Source: CAZDKO01 sp964506075 [NCBI: uncultured bacterium]
Lineage (GTDB): Bacteria; CAZDME01; JAYEMH01
Direction: 5' to 3'
Assembly: GCA_964506075.1 (NCBI GenBank)
Contig: CAZDKO010000002.1
Coordinates: 64,129 to 117,546, forward strand
DNA length: 53,418 nucleotides
Positions 35,563-43,368 of the stretch are shown one piece after another. A program made the translations under genes and the position numbers. Numbering within the stretch: the first letter of the stretch is position 1; the number at the start of each line of letters is the position of its first letter. The notes below the pieces were generated by a model. It was not told where the DNA came from. It saw only the letters and a list, made by a program, of their open reading frames with translations, and ran no database searches.

Positions 35563-36048
35563 TTAATTGGATGGGTGCGGGGAGGTGAACAGTTTCACCT
35601 GAACTTTAGCTTTTTTAAGAAAAGAGATACCGTTTTTAGGCCTTTTTTCTTGAACACAAACCACCCGGTTTATACCGGCCGAAACAGCCATTTTGGCACA
35701 AAGAATACAGATTAACCCGTTGACATAAAGGGTTGCCCCCTGGGAAGCAATGCCGAATTTAGCACACTGAAGCAGAGCTGAAGCTTCAGCGTGAGTACAA
35801 TTCCCTATTTCATAACGGCTGCCACTTTCAATCCCCATGATATCTCTGGCACAGCGGTTTAAATCAATACAGTGTTGCCCGCCGGAAATACAGGTGCCGT
35901 TATAACCGGTAGCAATAACCCTTTTGCCTTTAACGATTATGGCCCCGACTTTTTTCCTTAAGCAGGTACTGCGTTTAGAAACAAAAAAAGCCAATTCCAG
36001 AAAATAATCATCCCAGGTGGGTCGCTTTAATTTTTTCTTAGAAGGCAC
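35563..36048 (-). CDS. dCMP deaminase (ComEB-type)
   Basis: 161 residues of the deoxycytidylate deaminase family, converting dCMP to dUMP for dTMP synthesis. It has VGAIIVKGKRVIATGYNG, the zinc ligands in THAEASALL (His with catalytic Glu) and CILCAKM (two Cys), and an extra zinc-site-like GGQHCIDLNRCARD region seen in dCMP deaminases. The usual Pro before the CxxC is replaced (LICILC). It is the last gene of the long purine/one-carbon run, 15 bp after glyA. Confidence 0.9.
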   Translation of the reverse strand: MPSKKKLKRPTWDDYFLELAFFVSKRSTCLRKKVGAIIVKGKRVIATGYNGTCISGGQHCIDLNRCARDIMGIESGSRYEIGNCTHAEASALLQCAKFGIASQGATLYVNGLICILCAKMAVSAGINRVVCVQEKRPKNGISFLKKAKVQVKLFTSPHPSN

Positions 36049-36063
36049 CGTTAAACTTTCTTT

Positions 36064-37305
36064 CTATCTTTTAGCGTAAAGAGGAAATCTTGAACAGAAT
36101 TTTTTAACTTGTTCTCTTATCTTTAAAATTTTATTTTCATTTTTTACGTTTTTAAGAACAGCGGTCATCCATTCAGCAATCTGCTCCATTTCTTTTTCTT
36201 TCATGCCCCGGGTAGTCACCGCCGGAGTTCCTACTCTTAAACCACTGGTTATAAAGGGGCTGCGGGTTTCAAAAGGAATGGTATTTTTATTAACGATAAT
36301 TCCGGCCCAGTCTAAAGCCTGTTCGGCCTCTTTACCGGTAATATCCTGCGGGGTTAAATCAATAAGGAACAGGTGGTTTTCCGTGCCGCCGGAAACTAAT
36401 CTAAATCCATTTTCTTGCATTTTATCAGCTAATACCCTGGCATTTTTCACGATTTGATGCTGGTATTCTTTAAATTCGGGGCTCAGGGCTTCTTTAAAAG
36501 CAACTGCTTTAGCGGCAATAATGTGCATTAACGGTCCTCCCTGAATACCGGGAAAAACCGTTTTATCAATGGCTTTAGCGTATTTTTCCTGGCACATAAT
36601 CATTCCCCCTCGCGGACCGCGCAGGGTTTTATGGGTCGTGGTGGTAACAAATTCAGCATAAGGGATGGGACTGGGATGAATTCCAGCCGCAATTAAACCG
36701 GCAATATGGGCAATATCAGCCATGATGACGGCTCCAACCGAATCAGCAATCTTTCTAAAGGCTTTAAAATCCAATATTCTGGGGTAAGCACTGGCTCCAA
36801 CTACAATCATTTTAGGTTTATGTTCCTTGGCTAAGCGGCCTAAATTTTCGTAATCTATCTGTTCCGTTTTTTTATCTACCCCGTAAGGTATCACTTGATA
36901 AAACTTACCGGAAAAATTAACGGGGCTACCGTGGGTAAGATGACCACCGTGATTTAAGTCCATGCCCAGAATTTTATCTCCAAAATTTAGAACGCTAAAA
37001 TAAACCGCCATATTAGCCTGAGACCCGCTGTGAGGCTGGACATTAACGTGTTCGGCACAAAAGATTCTTTTAGCTCGTTCAATGGCTAATTCTTCGGCCC
37101 GGTCAACAAATTCGCAACCCCCGTAATAACGGCGCCTGGGATAGCCCTCGGCATATTTATTAGTCATCACTGAACCCTGGGCCTCAAGAACAGCCTCGCT
37201 GGCAAAATTTTCTGAAGCTATTAACTCCAGTTTATAAGCTTCTCTATCTGTTTCTTCTTTGATGGCCTGAAAAATTTCCGGGTCTACCTTTGATAGCTCT
37301 GTCAC
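36064..37305 (-). CDS. glyA: Serine hydroxymethyltransferase
   Basis: 413 residues. This PLP enzyme moves the serine hydroxymethyl carbon to tetrahydrofolate, supplying methylene-THF to MetF and glycine to PurD. Motifs are [31 protein letters not shown], the PLP lysine in [15 protein letters not shown] and the C-terminal [14 protein letters not shown]. The start is a GTG with AGGAGG six bases upstream. It lies 47 bp after rpiB, inside the extended purine transcript. Confidence 0.97.
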   Translation of the reverse strand: MTELSKVDPEIFQAIKEETDREAYKLELIASENFASEAVLEAQGSVMTNKYAEGYPRRRYYGGCEFVDRAEELAIERAKRIFCAEHVNVQPHSGSQANMAVYFSVLNFGDKILGMDLNHGGHLTHGSPVNFSGKFYQVIPYGVDKKTEQIDYENLGRLAKEHKPKMIVVGASAYPRILDFKAFRKIADSVGAVIMADIAHIAGLIAAGIHPSPIPYAEFVTTTTHKTLRGPRGGMIMCQEKYAKAIDKTVFPGIQGGPLMHIIAAKAVAFKEALSPEFKEYQHQIVKNARVLADKMQENGFRLVSGGTENHLFLIDLTPQDITGKEAEQALDWAGIIVNKNTIPFETRSPFITSGLRVGTPAVTTRGMKEKEMEQIAEWMTAVLKNVKNENKILKIREQVKKFCSRFPLYAKR

Positions 37306-37352
37306 CGTATCCTCCTTTGAAATATTAGGAAAATTTAAACGTGTCTCCCTGG

Positions 37353-37817
37353 TTATAAATATTTATCTTTAAACACTTTTTTTTCTAAAGATTTTATCTG
37401 GTTGATTCGTCGCTGGTGCCGGCCGCCTTCAAATTCAGTTTTTAACCAAACCTTAACTATTTTTTGGGCGAGACCGGAAGATATGGAGCCGCTCATTACC
37501 AGAATATTAGCGTCGTTATGTTTCCGGCTCAAAAGGGCTGTTTTTACATTGTAGCAAAGAGCCGCCCTTATATTCTTTATTTTATTGGCGGTAATGCACA
37601 TCCCGATGCCTGAGCCGCAGATTAAAATTCCTCTGGAACATTTATTTCGAGAAATAGATAAAGCTACTTTTTCGGCAATCTCGGGATAATCAACGGGTTC
37701 TTCAGAGTGAGCGCCGAAATCATAAAAATCAATACCCTGTCCGGCTAAAAATTTTTTTATAGCTTCTTTCAGTTTAAAACCGCGGTGGTCTGCTCCCAAA
37801 GCAATTTTTTTATTCAT
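37353..37817 (-). CDS. rpiB: Ribose-5-phosphate isomerase B
   Basis: 154 residues of the RpiB/LacAB family, interconverting ribulose- and ribose-5-phosphate and so supplying PRPP for purines. It has [19 protein letters not shown] at the start, a [18 protein letters not shown] strand-turn, and the catalytic-cysteine loop [13 protein letters not shown]. The C terminus [19 protein letters not shown] is standard. It overlaps the phosphatase gene by 4 bp, as the rpiB/low-MW phosphatase/tsaC group does in many genomes. Confidence 0.95.
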   Translation of the reverse strand: MNKKIALGADHRGFKLKEAIKKFLAGQGIDFYDFGAHSEEPVDYPEIAEKVALSISRNKCSRGILICGSGIGMCITANKIKNIRAALCYNVKTALLSRKHNDANILVMSGSISSGLAQKIVKVWLKTEFEGGRHQRRINQIKSLEKKVFKDKYL

Positions 37818-38320
37818 AGCTCCTGCACCTTTTTTAAAATGTTTGGTAAGGTCTTTTTTATGTCTTCCCTGGTTTTTTGATAAAAAGCCAGCGGTTTTCT
37901 TATCGGGTCAGGCAGGTCATGAAAATTCCCTTCAGGTAAAAACTGATTTATTAAGTATATCTTTCTATCCAGAACAGGATTTTTTTCTATCAGGGCCTGG
38001 CGGTGTTTTTTTTCCATGACTATAATAAGGTCGGACTGATGTAAGATATCAGGATTTAACTTTCTGGAACGGTATTTTTTAACATTGATTCCCTCTTCTC
38101 CGAGAACCTTTATCGTGCCTCTGATCGGTTTTAATTTTAAATGAACAGCCGTTCCTCCGGAAGCTGTCTTAATTTTATCGGAAAGCCCCTTTTCCTTCAA
38201 CATCCTTTCAAAAAGGTTCTGAGCCATAACACTGCGGCAGCTGTTACCGGTACAGACAAAAAGGACCAGTTTGGTATCAGGTTGTTTGGTTACCGGCTTT
38301 TTCAATTTTCTTCTTATCAA
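37814..38320 (-). CDS. Low-molecular-weight protein tyrosine phosphatase family protein
   Basis: 168 residues. The phosphate loop CTGNSCRS (CX5R) follows a strand (LVLFVC), and the general-acid loop is LPDPIRK. This is the arsenate-reductase/LMW-phosphatase fold. Members next to tsaC and rpiB act as protein arginine or tyrosine phosphatases, so YwlE-like arginine phosphatase activity is possible but unproven. The listed start is a TTG at 38320, with another TTG at 38305. Both overlap the tsaC 3' end (44 or 29 bp). Confidence 0.88.
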   Translation of the reverse strand: MIRRKLKKPVTKQPDTKLVLFVCTGNSCRSVMAQNLFERMLKEKGLSDKIKTASGGTAVHLKLKPIRGTIKVLGEEGINVKKYRSRKLNPDILHQSDLIIVMEKKHRQALIEKNPVLDRKIYLINQFLPEGNFHDLPDPIRKPLAFYQKTREDIKKTLPNILKKVQEL

Positions 38321-38897
38321 TTTTCCCTGTCCTTATAATTTTTATTTTTCCATCCGTTACATCAACGACGGTTGACGGCTTTCCTAAAGGCGATTTTCCT
38401 CCGTCAACAATAAGCTCTATTTTCCCGTTAAAAACTTTTTTAATTTCACGGGCATCCGTCAAATCTTTTCCCCCGGAAACGTTGGCACTGGTGACAACCA
38501 GAGGAGCCTTTATTTTTCTTAAAATAGCGAGGCTAATTTTATGACTGGGTATTCTAACTCCGATTGTTCCTTTTTGACTTTTCAAAATCAGCGTAATCGG
38601 TCCCGGACAAAATTTTTCAAGCAAAATTCGGCCTGCTTCAGGCATTTCAGAAACCAGCTTTAAAATATTTTTTACCGAATCTACCTGAACGGTCAACTGT
38701 TTTGCCGCCGGCCTTTTTTTTAATCGGTATATTTTTTCTACCGCCTTTTTATTTCTGGCTAAAGCCGCTAAACCATACACCGTTTCGGTCGGAAAAGCCA
38801 CCACCCCGCCTTTTTTCAGGATTTCGACTGCTTTTTTAATTTTATATTCTTCAGGTGTTCTGGAATTTATTTTGAGATACTTAGTTTTTATCATCAA
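38277..38897 (-). CDS. tsaC: Threonylcarbamoyl-AMP synthase (Sua5/YciO/YrdC family)
   Basis: 206 residues. It makes threonylcarbamoyl-AMP, the donor for the t6A tRNA modification. The YrdC domain is complete: KKGGVVAFPTETVYGLAALA, KKRPAAKQLTVQV, GPITLILKSQKGTIGVRIPSH and VVTSANVSGG. No separate Sua5 C-terminal domain is present, so it is the short TsaC type. It begins directly after the purE stop. Confidence 0.93.
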   Translation of the reverse strand: MMIKTKYLKINSRTPEEYKIKKAVEILKKGGVVAFPTETVYGLAALARNKKAVEKIYRLKKRPAAKQLTVQVDSVKNILKLVSEMPEAGRILLEKFCPGPITLILKSQKGTIGVRIPSHKISLAILRKIKAPLVVTSANVSGGKDLTDAREIKKVFNGKIELIVDGGKSPLGKPSTVVDVTDGKIKIIRTGKIDKKKIEKAGNQTT

Positions 38898-39389
38898 CTA
38901 AGATAAATTTTTATTGGCCTCTTTGACTTTTTTAACCAATTCCTGTTTATATTTTTGTAACTTAAGACTGATTTTTTTATTTTCTACGGCCAGAATCTGA
39001 GCCGCGGTTATAGCGGCGTTAACCGCCCCTGATTCCCCTATAGACATTACTGAAACCGGCACCCCTTTGGGCATTTGCCACATAGAGATAAAAGCGTCTA
39101 TGCCTTTTAAAGGAACCGAGGCCAGGGGTACGCCTATTACCGGCAGAGTAGTTTCTGAAGCAATTACTCCGGCCAGGTGAGCCGCCTTGCCGGCTCCGGC
39201 AATAATTACTTTTATTCCTCCGGCTCTGGCCGTACGCGCAAATCGCATTGTTTCCTTAGGGCCACGATGGGCCGAAAGAATGAAAATTTTATATTCAATG
39301 TTGAAATATTCCAGCATTTTTCCAGCCTTCTCCATTACCGACAAATCTGTATCACTGCCCATTACTATAGCCACCAGAGGTTTTTTCAT
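38898..39389 (-). CDS. purE: N5-carboxyaminoimidazole ribonucleotide mutase PurE
   Basis: 163 residues. It forms CAIR in de novo purine synthesis. GSDTDLSVMEKA binds the substrate phosphate, and SAHRGPKE contains the conserved His. The AGAGKAAHLAGVIA loop is of class I type, which normally needs PurK. No purK is in this window. It overlaps purD by 4 bp. Confidence 0.95.
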   Translation of the reverse strand: MKKPLVAIVMGSDTDLSVMEKAGKMLEYFNIEYKIFILSAHRGPKETMRFARTARAGGIKVIIAGAGKAAHLAGVIASETTLPVIGVPLASVPLKGIDAFISMWQMPKGVPVSVMSIGESGAVNAAITAAQILAVENKKISLKLQKYKQELVKKVKEANKNLS

Positions 39390-40711
39390 AAAGGCCTCTT
39401 CTCCTGATTATAAATTTGTTTAATTTTTAGCCGGGCTTTCTGCCCGATATCCGAACGAAAATGCATCCCTTCAAAATGGATTAAATTAACGGCTCCATAG
39501 ACTTTATTAATTGCCGTTTCAATATCTTCGTCTATAGCGGTTACGCCTAAAACCCTTCCACCGGAAGTAACTATCTCCGGACTATTTTTTTTAAATTTAG
39601 TCCCGGCGTGAAAGACCGATATACCGGTCACTTGTTTAAGTTTATCCAGACCGGTAATAACTTTATCTTTTTCATATTCTCCCGGGTAGCCCTTAGCAGA
39701 CAAAACCACACAAACCGCCGCTCCCTGTTTCCATTTTAAATTCTTATTCTTTAAACCGCCGCCACGGCATAAAGGGATAATGTCCATTAAATCGGTTTCA
39801 AGCAGAGGAAGCACAGCCTGGGTTTCCGGGTCACCAAAACGAACATTATATTCCAGAACGCTCGGTTCGTTATCGGCTATAATCAACCCGATATACAACA
39901 CCCCCTGATAAGGACGTCCTTCCCGGGCTAAACCTTTTAAAGTAGGAATGATAATTTTATCTTTTATTTTTACGAAAATCTCTTTGGTAACGACCGGGGC
40001 GGGTGCGTAAGCTCCCATTCCGCCCGTATTCGGTCCTTTTTCGCCTTCATAAATTTTTTTATGGTCCTGAGAAGAAATTAAAGGCAAGAAGTTTTCTCCG
40101 TCGGTGAATATTAAAACAGTCGCTTCCTCTCCTTTAAGAAATTCCTCAATAATAATTTTACTCCCGGCTTCCCCAAAAATCTTTTTAAGCATTAAATCTT
40201 CAACGGCTCCAATGGCTTCATCGGGAGTTTTAGCAATGATAACGCCTTTCCCGGCCGCTAAACCGTCCGCTTTGATTACGGACGGTTTTTCCATTGAAGG
40301 AGGATTACTGTTTATATAATCTTTAGCGGAGGCAGCATCTTCAAAGATTTTAAACGGAGATGTGGGAATTTTATGTTTTTCCATGAATTTTTTAGCGAAT
40401 ATTTTACTTCCTTCAATTACGGCCGCTTTTTTCCGAGGTCCGAATATATTAAAACCCTTTTCTTGAAACATATCTACAATTCCATCTACCAAAGGTTGTT
40501 CCGGACCGATAAGAGTCCAGTCTATTTTATTTTTATGAGCAAACTCAGCCAGGGCGCTGAAATCTTTAACCGGCAGGTCAATACACTCCGCTATTCCAGC
40601 AATACCGGCGTTACCCGGAATACAGAAAATTTTGTTTACTAAAGGGCTTTGTTTTATTTTCCAGGCTAAAGCGTGTTCTCTGCCCCCTCCGCCGATTAAT
40701 AATATATTCAA
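39386..40711 (-). CDS. purD: Phosphoribosylamine-glycine ligase PurD
   Basis: 441 residues, ATP-grasp ligase making GAR from phosphoribosylamine and glycine. MNILLIGGGGREHALAWKI is at the start, IGPEQPLVDGIVD and KADGLAAGKGVIIA in the ATP-grasp core, GPNTGGMGAYAPAPVV, and LEYNVRFGDPETQAVLPLL near residue 290, all standard. It lies 21 bp after purH and overlaps purE. Confidence 0.96.
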   Translation of the reverse strand: MNILLIGGGGREHALAWKIKQSPLVNKIFCIPGNAGIAGIAECIDLPVKDFSALAEFAHKNKIDWTLIGPEQPLVDGIVDMFQEKGFNIFGPRKKAAVIEGSKIFAKKFMEKHKIPTSPFKIFEDAASAKDYINSNPPSMEKPSVIKADGLAAGKGVIIAKTPDEAIGAVEDLMLKKIFGEAGSKIIIEEFLKGEEATVLIFTDGENFLPLISSQDHKKIYEGEKGPNTGGMGAYAPAPVVTKEIFVKIKDKIIIPTLKGLAREGRPYQGVLYIGLIIADNEPSVLEYNVRFGDPETQAVLPLLETDLMDIIPLCRGGGLKNKNLKWKQGAAVCVVLSAKGYPGEYEKDKVITGLDKLKQVTGISVFHAGTKFKKNSPEIVTSGGRVLGVTAIDEDIETAINKVYGAVNLIHFEGMHFRSDIGQKARLKIKQIYNQEKRPL

Positions 40712-40732
40712 AAGCCTTCCTCTTTCTATAAT

Positions 40733-42301
40733 TTATTGATGTTTAAAATGCCTGATTCCGGTAAACACCATACTGATTCCATACTCATTACAGGCTTTTA
40801 TAACTTCTTCATCTTTTTTGGAGCCGCCGGGCTGAATTATAGCTTTAATACCTATTTTAGCCGCTTCATCAATGGCATCCCGGAAAGGAAAAAAAGCGTC
40901 AGAAGCTAAAACCAGAGGTAAATCACTCTTTAATTCTTTTTCTTTGAGTTTCATTACCGCTATTTTTACCGCGTCTACCCGTGACATCTGACCGGCCCCT
41001 ATTCCGACGGTTTTCTCTCCCTGCACGATAACAATGGCGTTTGATTTTACCTGTTTTACCACCCGCCAGGCAAAAAGCAGGGAAGATATTTCTTCCTGAG
41101 TCGGCTTTGTTTGGGTGACGGTTTTTAAAGATTCCGGCGTTATCTTAAAAGAATCTTCTTCCTGGATTAAAAATCCGCCTTTGACCATTCGTAAATCCAG
41201 TTTTTGACTTATTTTTTCATCACTCTCCGGGGGCATTTCTATGATTCGACGGTTTGGTTTTTCTTTAAGTATTTCCAGGGCCGATGAGCTGAATCCGGGG
41301 GCAATAATCACTTCTAAAAATGTTTTATTTAATTCTTCGGCTGTTTCTTTATCTACCTGGCGGTTTAATCCAACCACCCCGCCGAAAGCAGAAATCGGGT
41401 CCCCGTCAAAAGCAAGGGAGTAGGCCTCTTTTAAAGTAGAAGCTGAAGCTATCCCGCAGGGGTTGGTATGCTTAACCACCGCCGCCGTGGGTTTGTCAAA
41501 TTCACTCACTGCCTGCCAGGCAGCGTTCATATCAAGATAATTATTAAAAGATAATTCTTTTCCTTGAAGTTGTTTAGCTTTGCTTAATCCTGAACGAGCG
41601 GTACTTAAACGAAAGAAAGCCGCTTTTTGATGAGGGTTTTCTCCGTATCTTAAATTGGTTATTTTTTCCAGATTAAGACAGAGTTCATCGGGAATTCCAT
41701 CCCCGGATGATTTTTTTCTTTCGGAAAGATACTCACTGATTAAATAGTCGTATTTACAGCTGTTCTTAAAAGCTGATTGAGCCAGACGATAAAGGAATTC
41801 ACTGCTGAGTTCTCCCCGGTTTTCTTCCAGCTCTTTAATTAATTGAGAGTATTGAGCGATTTCGGTAATGACCCCCACCCATCTAAAATTTTTAGCGGCG
41901 GCCCTGATTAAACTGGGACCGCCGATATCTATATTTTCAATGATTTCTTCAAAAGAAGAACCTTCTCTGTTTTTTACTTTTTCAAAAGGATAAAGATTCA
42001 CAACGACTAAATCGATAGTTTTAATTTTTAATTTTTCCAGCGTATTTATATCTTCGGGGTTGTCCCGCCGGGCTAAAATTCCTCCAAAAATAAAGGGATG
42101 AAGAGTTTTTACCCTCCCGCCGAGTATCTCCTGGGACCGGGTATAATCGCTAACCGTAACGACCGGGATATTATTTTCCCCAAATATCTTCGCCGTTTTT
42201 CCGGTAGATAAAATCTCAACCCCGTATTTTTGAAGCGCTCCGGCTAATTCAATTATCCCGGTTTTATCAGATACGCTGATTAAAGCTCTTTTTATTTTCA
42301 T
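40733..42301 (-). CDS. purH: Bifunctional AICAR transformylase / IMP cyclohydrolase PurH
   Basis: 522 residues catalysing the last two steps to IMP. The N-terminal MGS-like cyclohydrolase domain (ALISVSDKTGIIELAGAL, STGKTAKIF, GGRVKTLHPFIFGGILARR) is followed by the AICAR transformylase domain (LRYGENPHQKAAF, KHTNPCGIASA, AFGGVVGLNR and FPFRDAIDEAAKIGIKAIIQPGGS). The formyl donor links it to the folate enzymes GlyA and MetF. Confidence 0.97.
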   Translation of the reverse strand: MKIKRALISVSDKTGIIELAGALQKYGVEILSTGKTAKIFGENNIPVVTVSDYTRSQEILGGRVKTLHPFIFGGILARRDNPEDINTLEKLKIKTIDLVVVNLYPFEKVKNREGSSFEEIIENIDIGGPSLIRAAAKNFRWVGVITEIAQYSQLIKELEENRGELSSEFLYRLAQSAFKNSCKYDYLISEYLSERKKSSGDGIPDELCLNLEKITNLRYGENPHQKAAFFRLSTARSGLSKAKQLQGKELSFNNYLDMNAAWQAVSEFDKPTAAVVKHTNPCGIASASTLKEAYSLAFDGDPISAFGGVVGLNRQVDKETAEELNKTFLEVIIAPGFSSSALEILKEKPNRRIIEMPPESDEKISQKLDLRMVKGGFLIQEEDSFKITPESLKTVTQTKPTQEEISSLLFAWRVVKQVKSNAIVIVQGEKTVGIGAGQMSRVDAVKIAVMKLKEKELKSDLPLVLASDAFFPFRDAIDEAAKIGIKAIIQPGGSKKDEEVIKACNEYGISMVFTGIRHFKHQ

Positions 42302-42330
42302 AATTTTCCTTTTTGAAAAATTGTTCTTTC

Positions 42331-43368
42331 TCAGATAAGTTTTACTTCTTTTTTCCCTTTAATTATTTCTCCCATAGAAAAAGCCTTAACTTTCATTTTC
42401 TTTAAAGCCGTCATAATTTTTAATTCGTTTTTTCTGTCTATAACCAGAACCATGCCGATACCCATGTTAAAGGTCCGGTACATTTCATAATCGCTGATTT
42501 TTGCTTCTTTCTGTATAACAGAAAAAATCGGCGGTTTTAACCAGCTCTTTTTATTGATTATCGCCGTTTTACCCTCCGGCAGAATCCTTTCTATGTTATC
42601 ATAAAAACCGCCACCCGTGATATGGGCGATGCCTTTTATTTTAAACTTTTCATTAAGACTTAAAACGGTCTTAACATATATAGCGGTTGGCCGTAGCAGT
42701 TCATCCGAAAGTTTAGTTTTTAAAGCCGGAACATATCGGTTAATTTCATATTTTAATTTTTCAAAAAAAAGTTTTCTCACCAGAGAAAAACCGTTACTGT
42801 GTAAACCGTTAGAGGCCAATCCTATAATTAAGTTTCCTTCGCGGATATCTTCTCCGGTAATTAATTCGTCTTCGTCAACAACCCCTACGGCAAACCCGGC
42901 CATATCAAAGTCATCTTTCTGATAAACACCGGGCATCTCTGCCGTTTCGCCTCCGATTAAAGCACAACCTGATTCCTGGCAACCCCGGACAACGCCTTTA
43001 ATCATCGCTTTAGCTTTTTCCCAGTGTAATTTTCCCACCGCGATATAATCCAGGAAAAAAAGAGGCTCGGCTCCCTGGACGATTAAATCATTGACTGACA
43101 TAGCGACTAAATCTATCCCGACAGTGTCGTATCTACCGGCCATTTTAGCGATAATAATTTTTGTTCCCACTCCGTCGGTTGAGGAAACTAATATCGGTTT
43201 TTTATATTTATCTAAAGTCGCTCTGAATAGCCCCCCGAAACCGCCGATATCACCGATAACTTCTTTTCTGTAAGTTTTTCTAAGCAAAGGACGAATTTCC
43301 TTTACCAGGCGGTTGCCTTCATCTATATTGACCCCGGCTTTTTTATAATTAAGATTTTGTTTTCTCAT
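42331..43368 (-). CDS. purM: Phosphoribosylformylglycinamidine cyclo-ligase PurM
   Basis: 345 residues, forming AIR from FGAM. GFGGLFRATLDKYKKPILVSSTDGVGTK, GIDLVAMSVNDLIVQGAEPLFFLDY, ALIGGETAEMPGVY and AHITGGGFYDNIERILPEG are the normal PurM motifs. The start overlaps the purL stop (ATGA, 43365-43368). That overlap shows the unusual PurL 3' extension is read through to its natural stop next to purM. Confidence 0.96.
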   Translation of the reverse strand: MRKQNLNYKKAGVNIDEGNRLVKEIRPLLRKTYRKEVIGDIGGFGGLFRATLDKYKKPILVSSTDGVGTKIIIAKMAGRYDTVGIDLVAMSVNDLIVQGAEPLFFLDYIAVGKLHWEKAKAMIKGVVRGCQESGCALIGGETAEMPGVYQKDDFDMAGFAVGVVDEDELITGEDIREGNLIIGLASNGLHSNGFSLVRKLFFEKLKYEINRYVPALKTKLSDELLRPTAIYVKTVLSLNEKFKIKGIAHITGGGFYDNIERILPEGKTAIINKKSWLKPPIFSVIQKEAKISDYEMYRTFNMGIGMVLVIDRKNELKIMTALKKMKVKAFSMGEIIKGKKEVKLI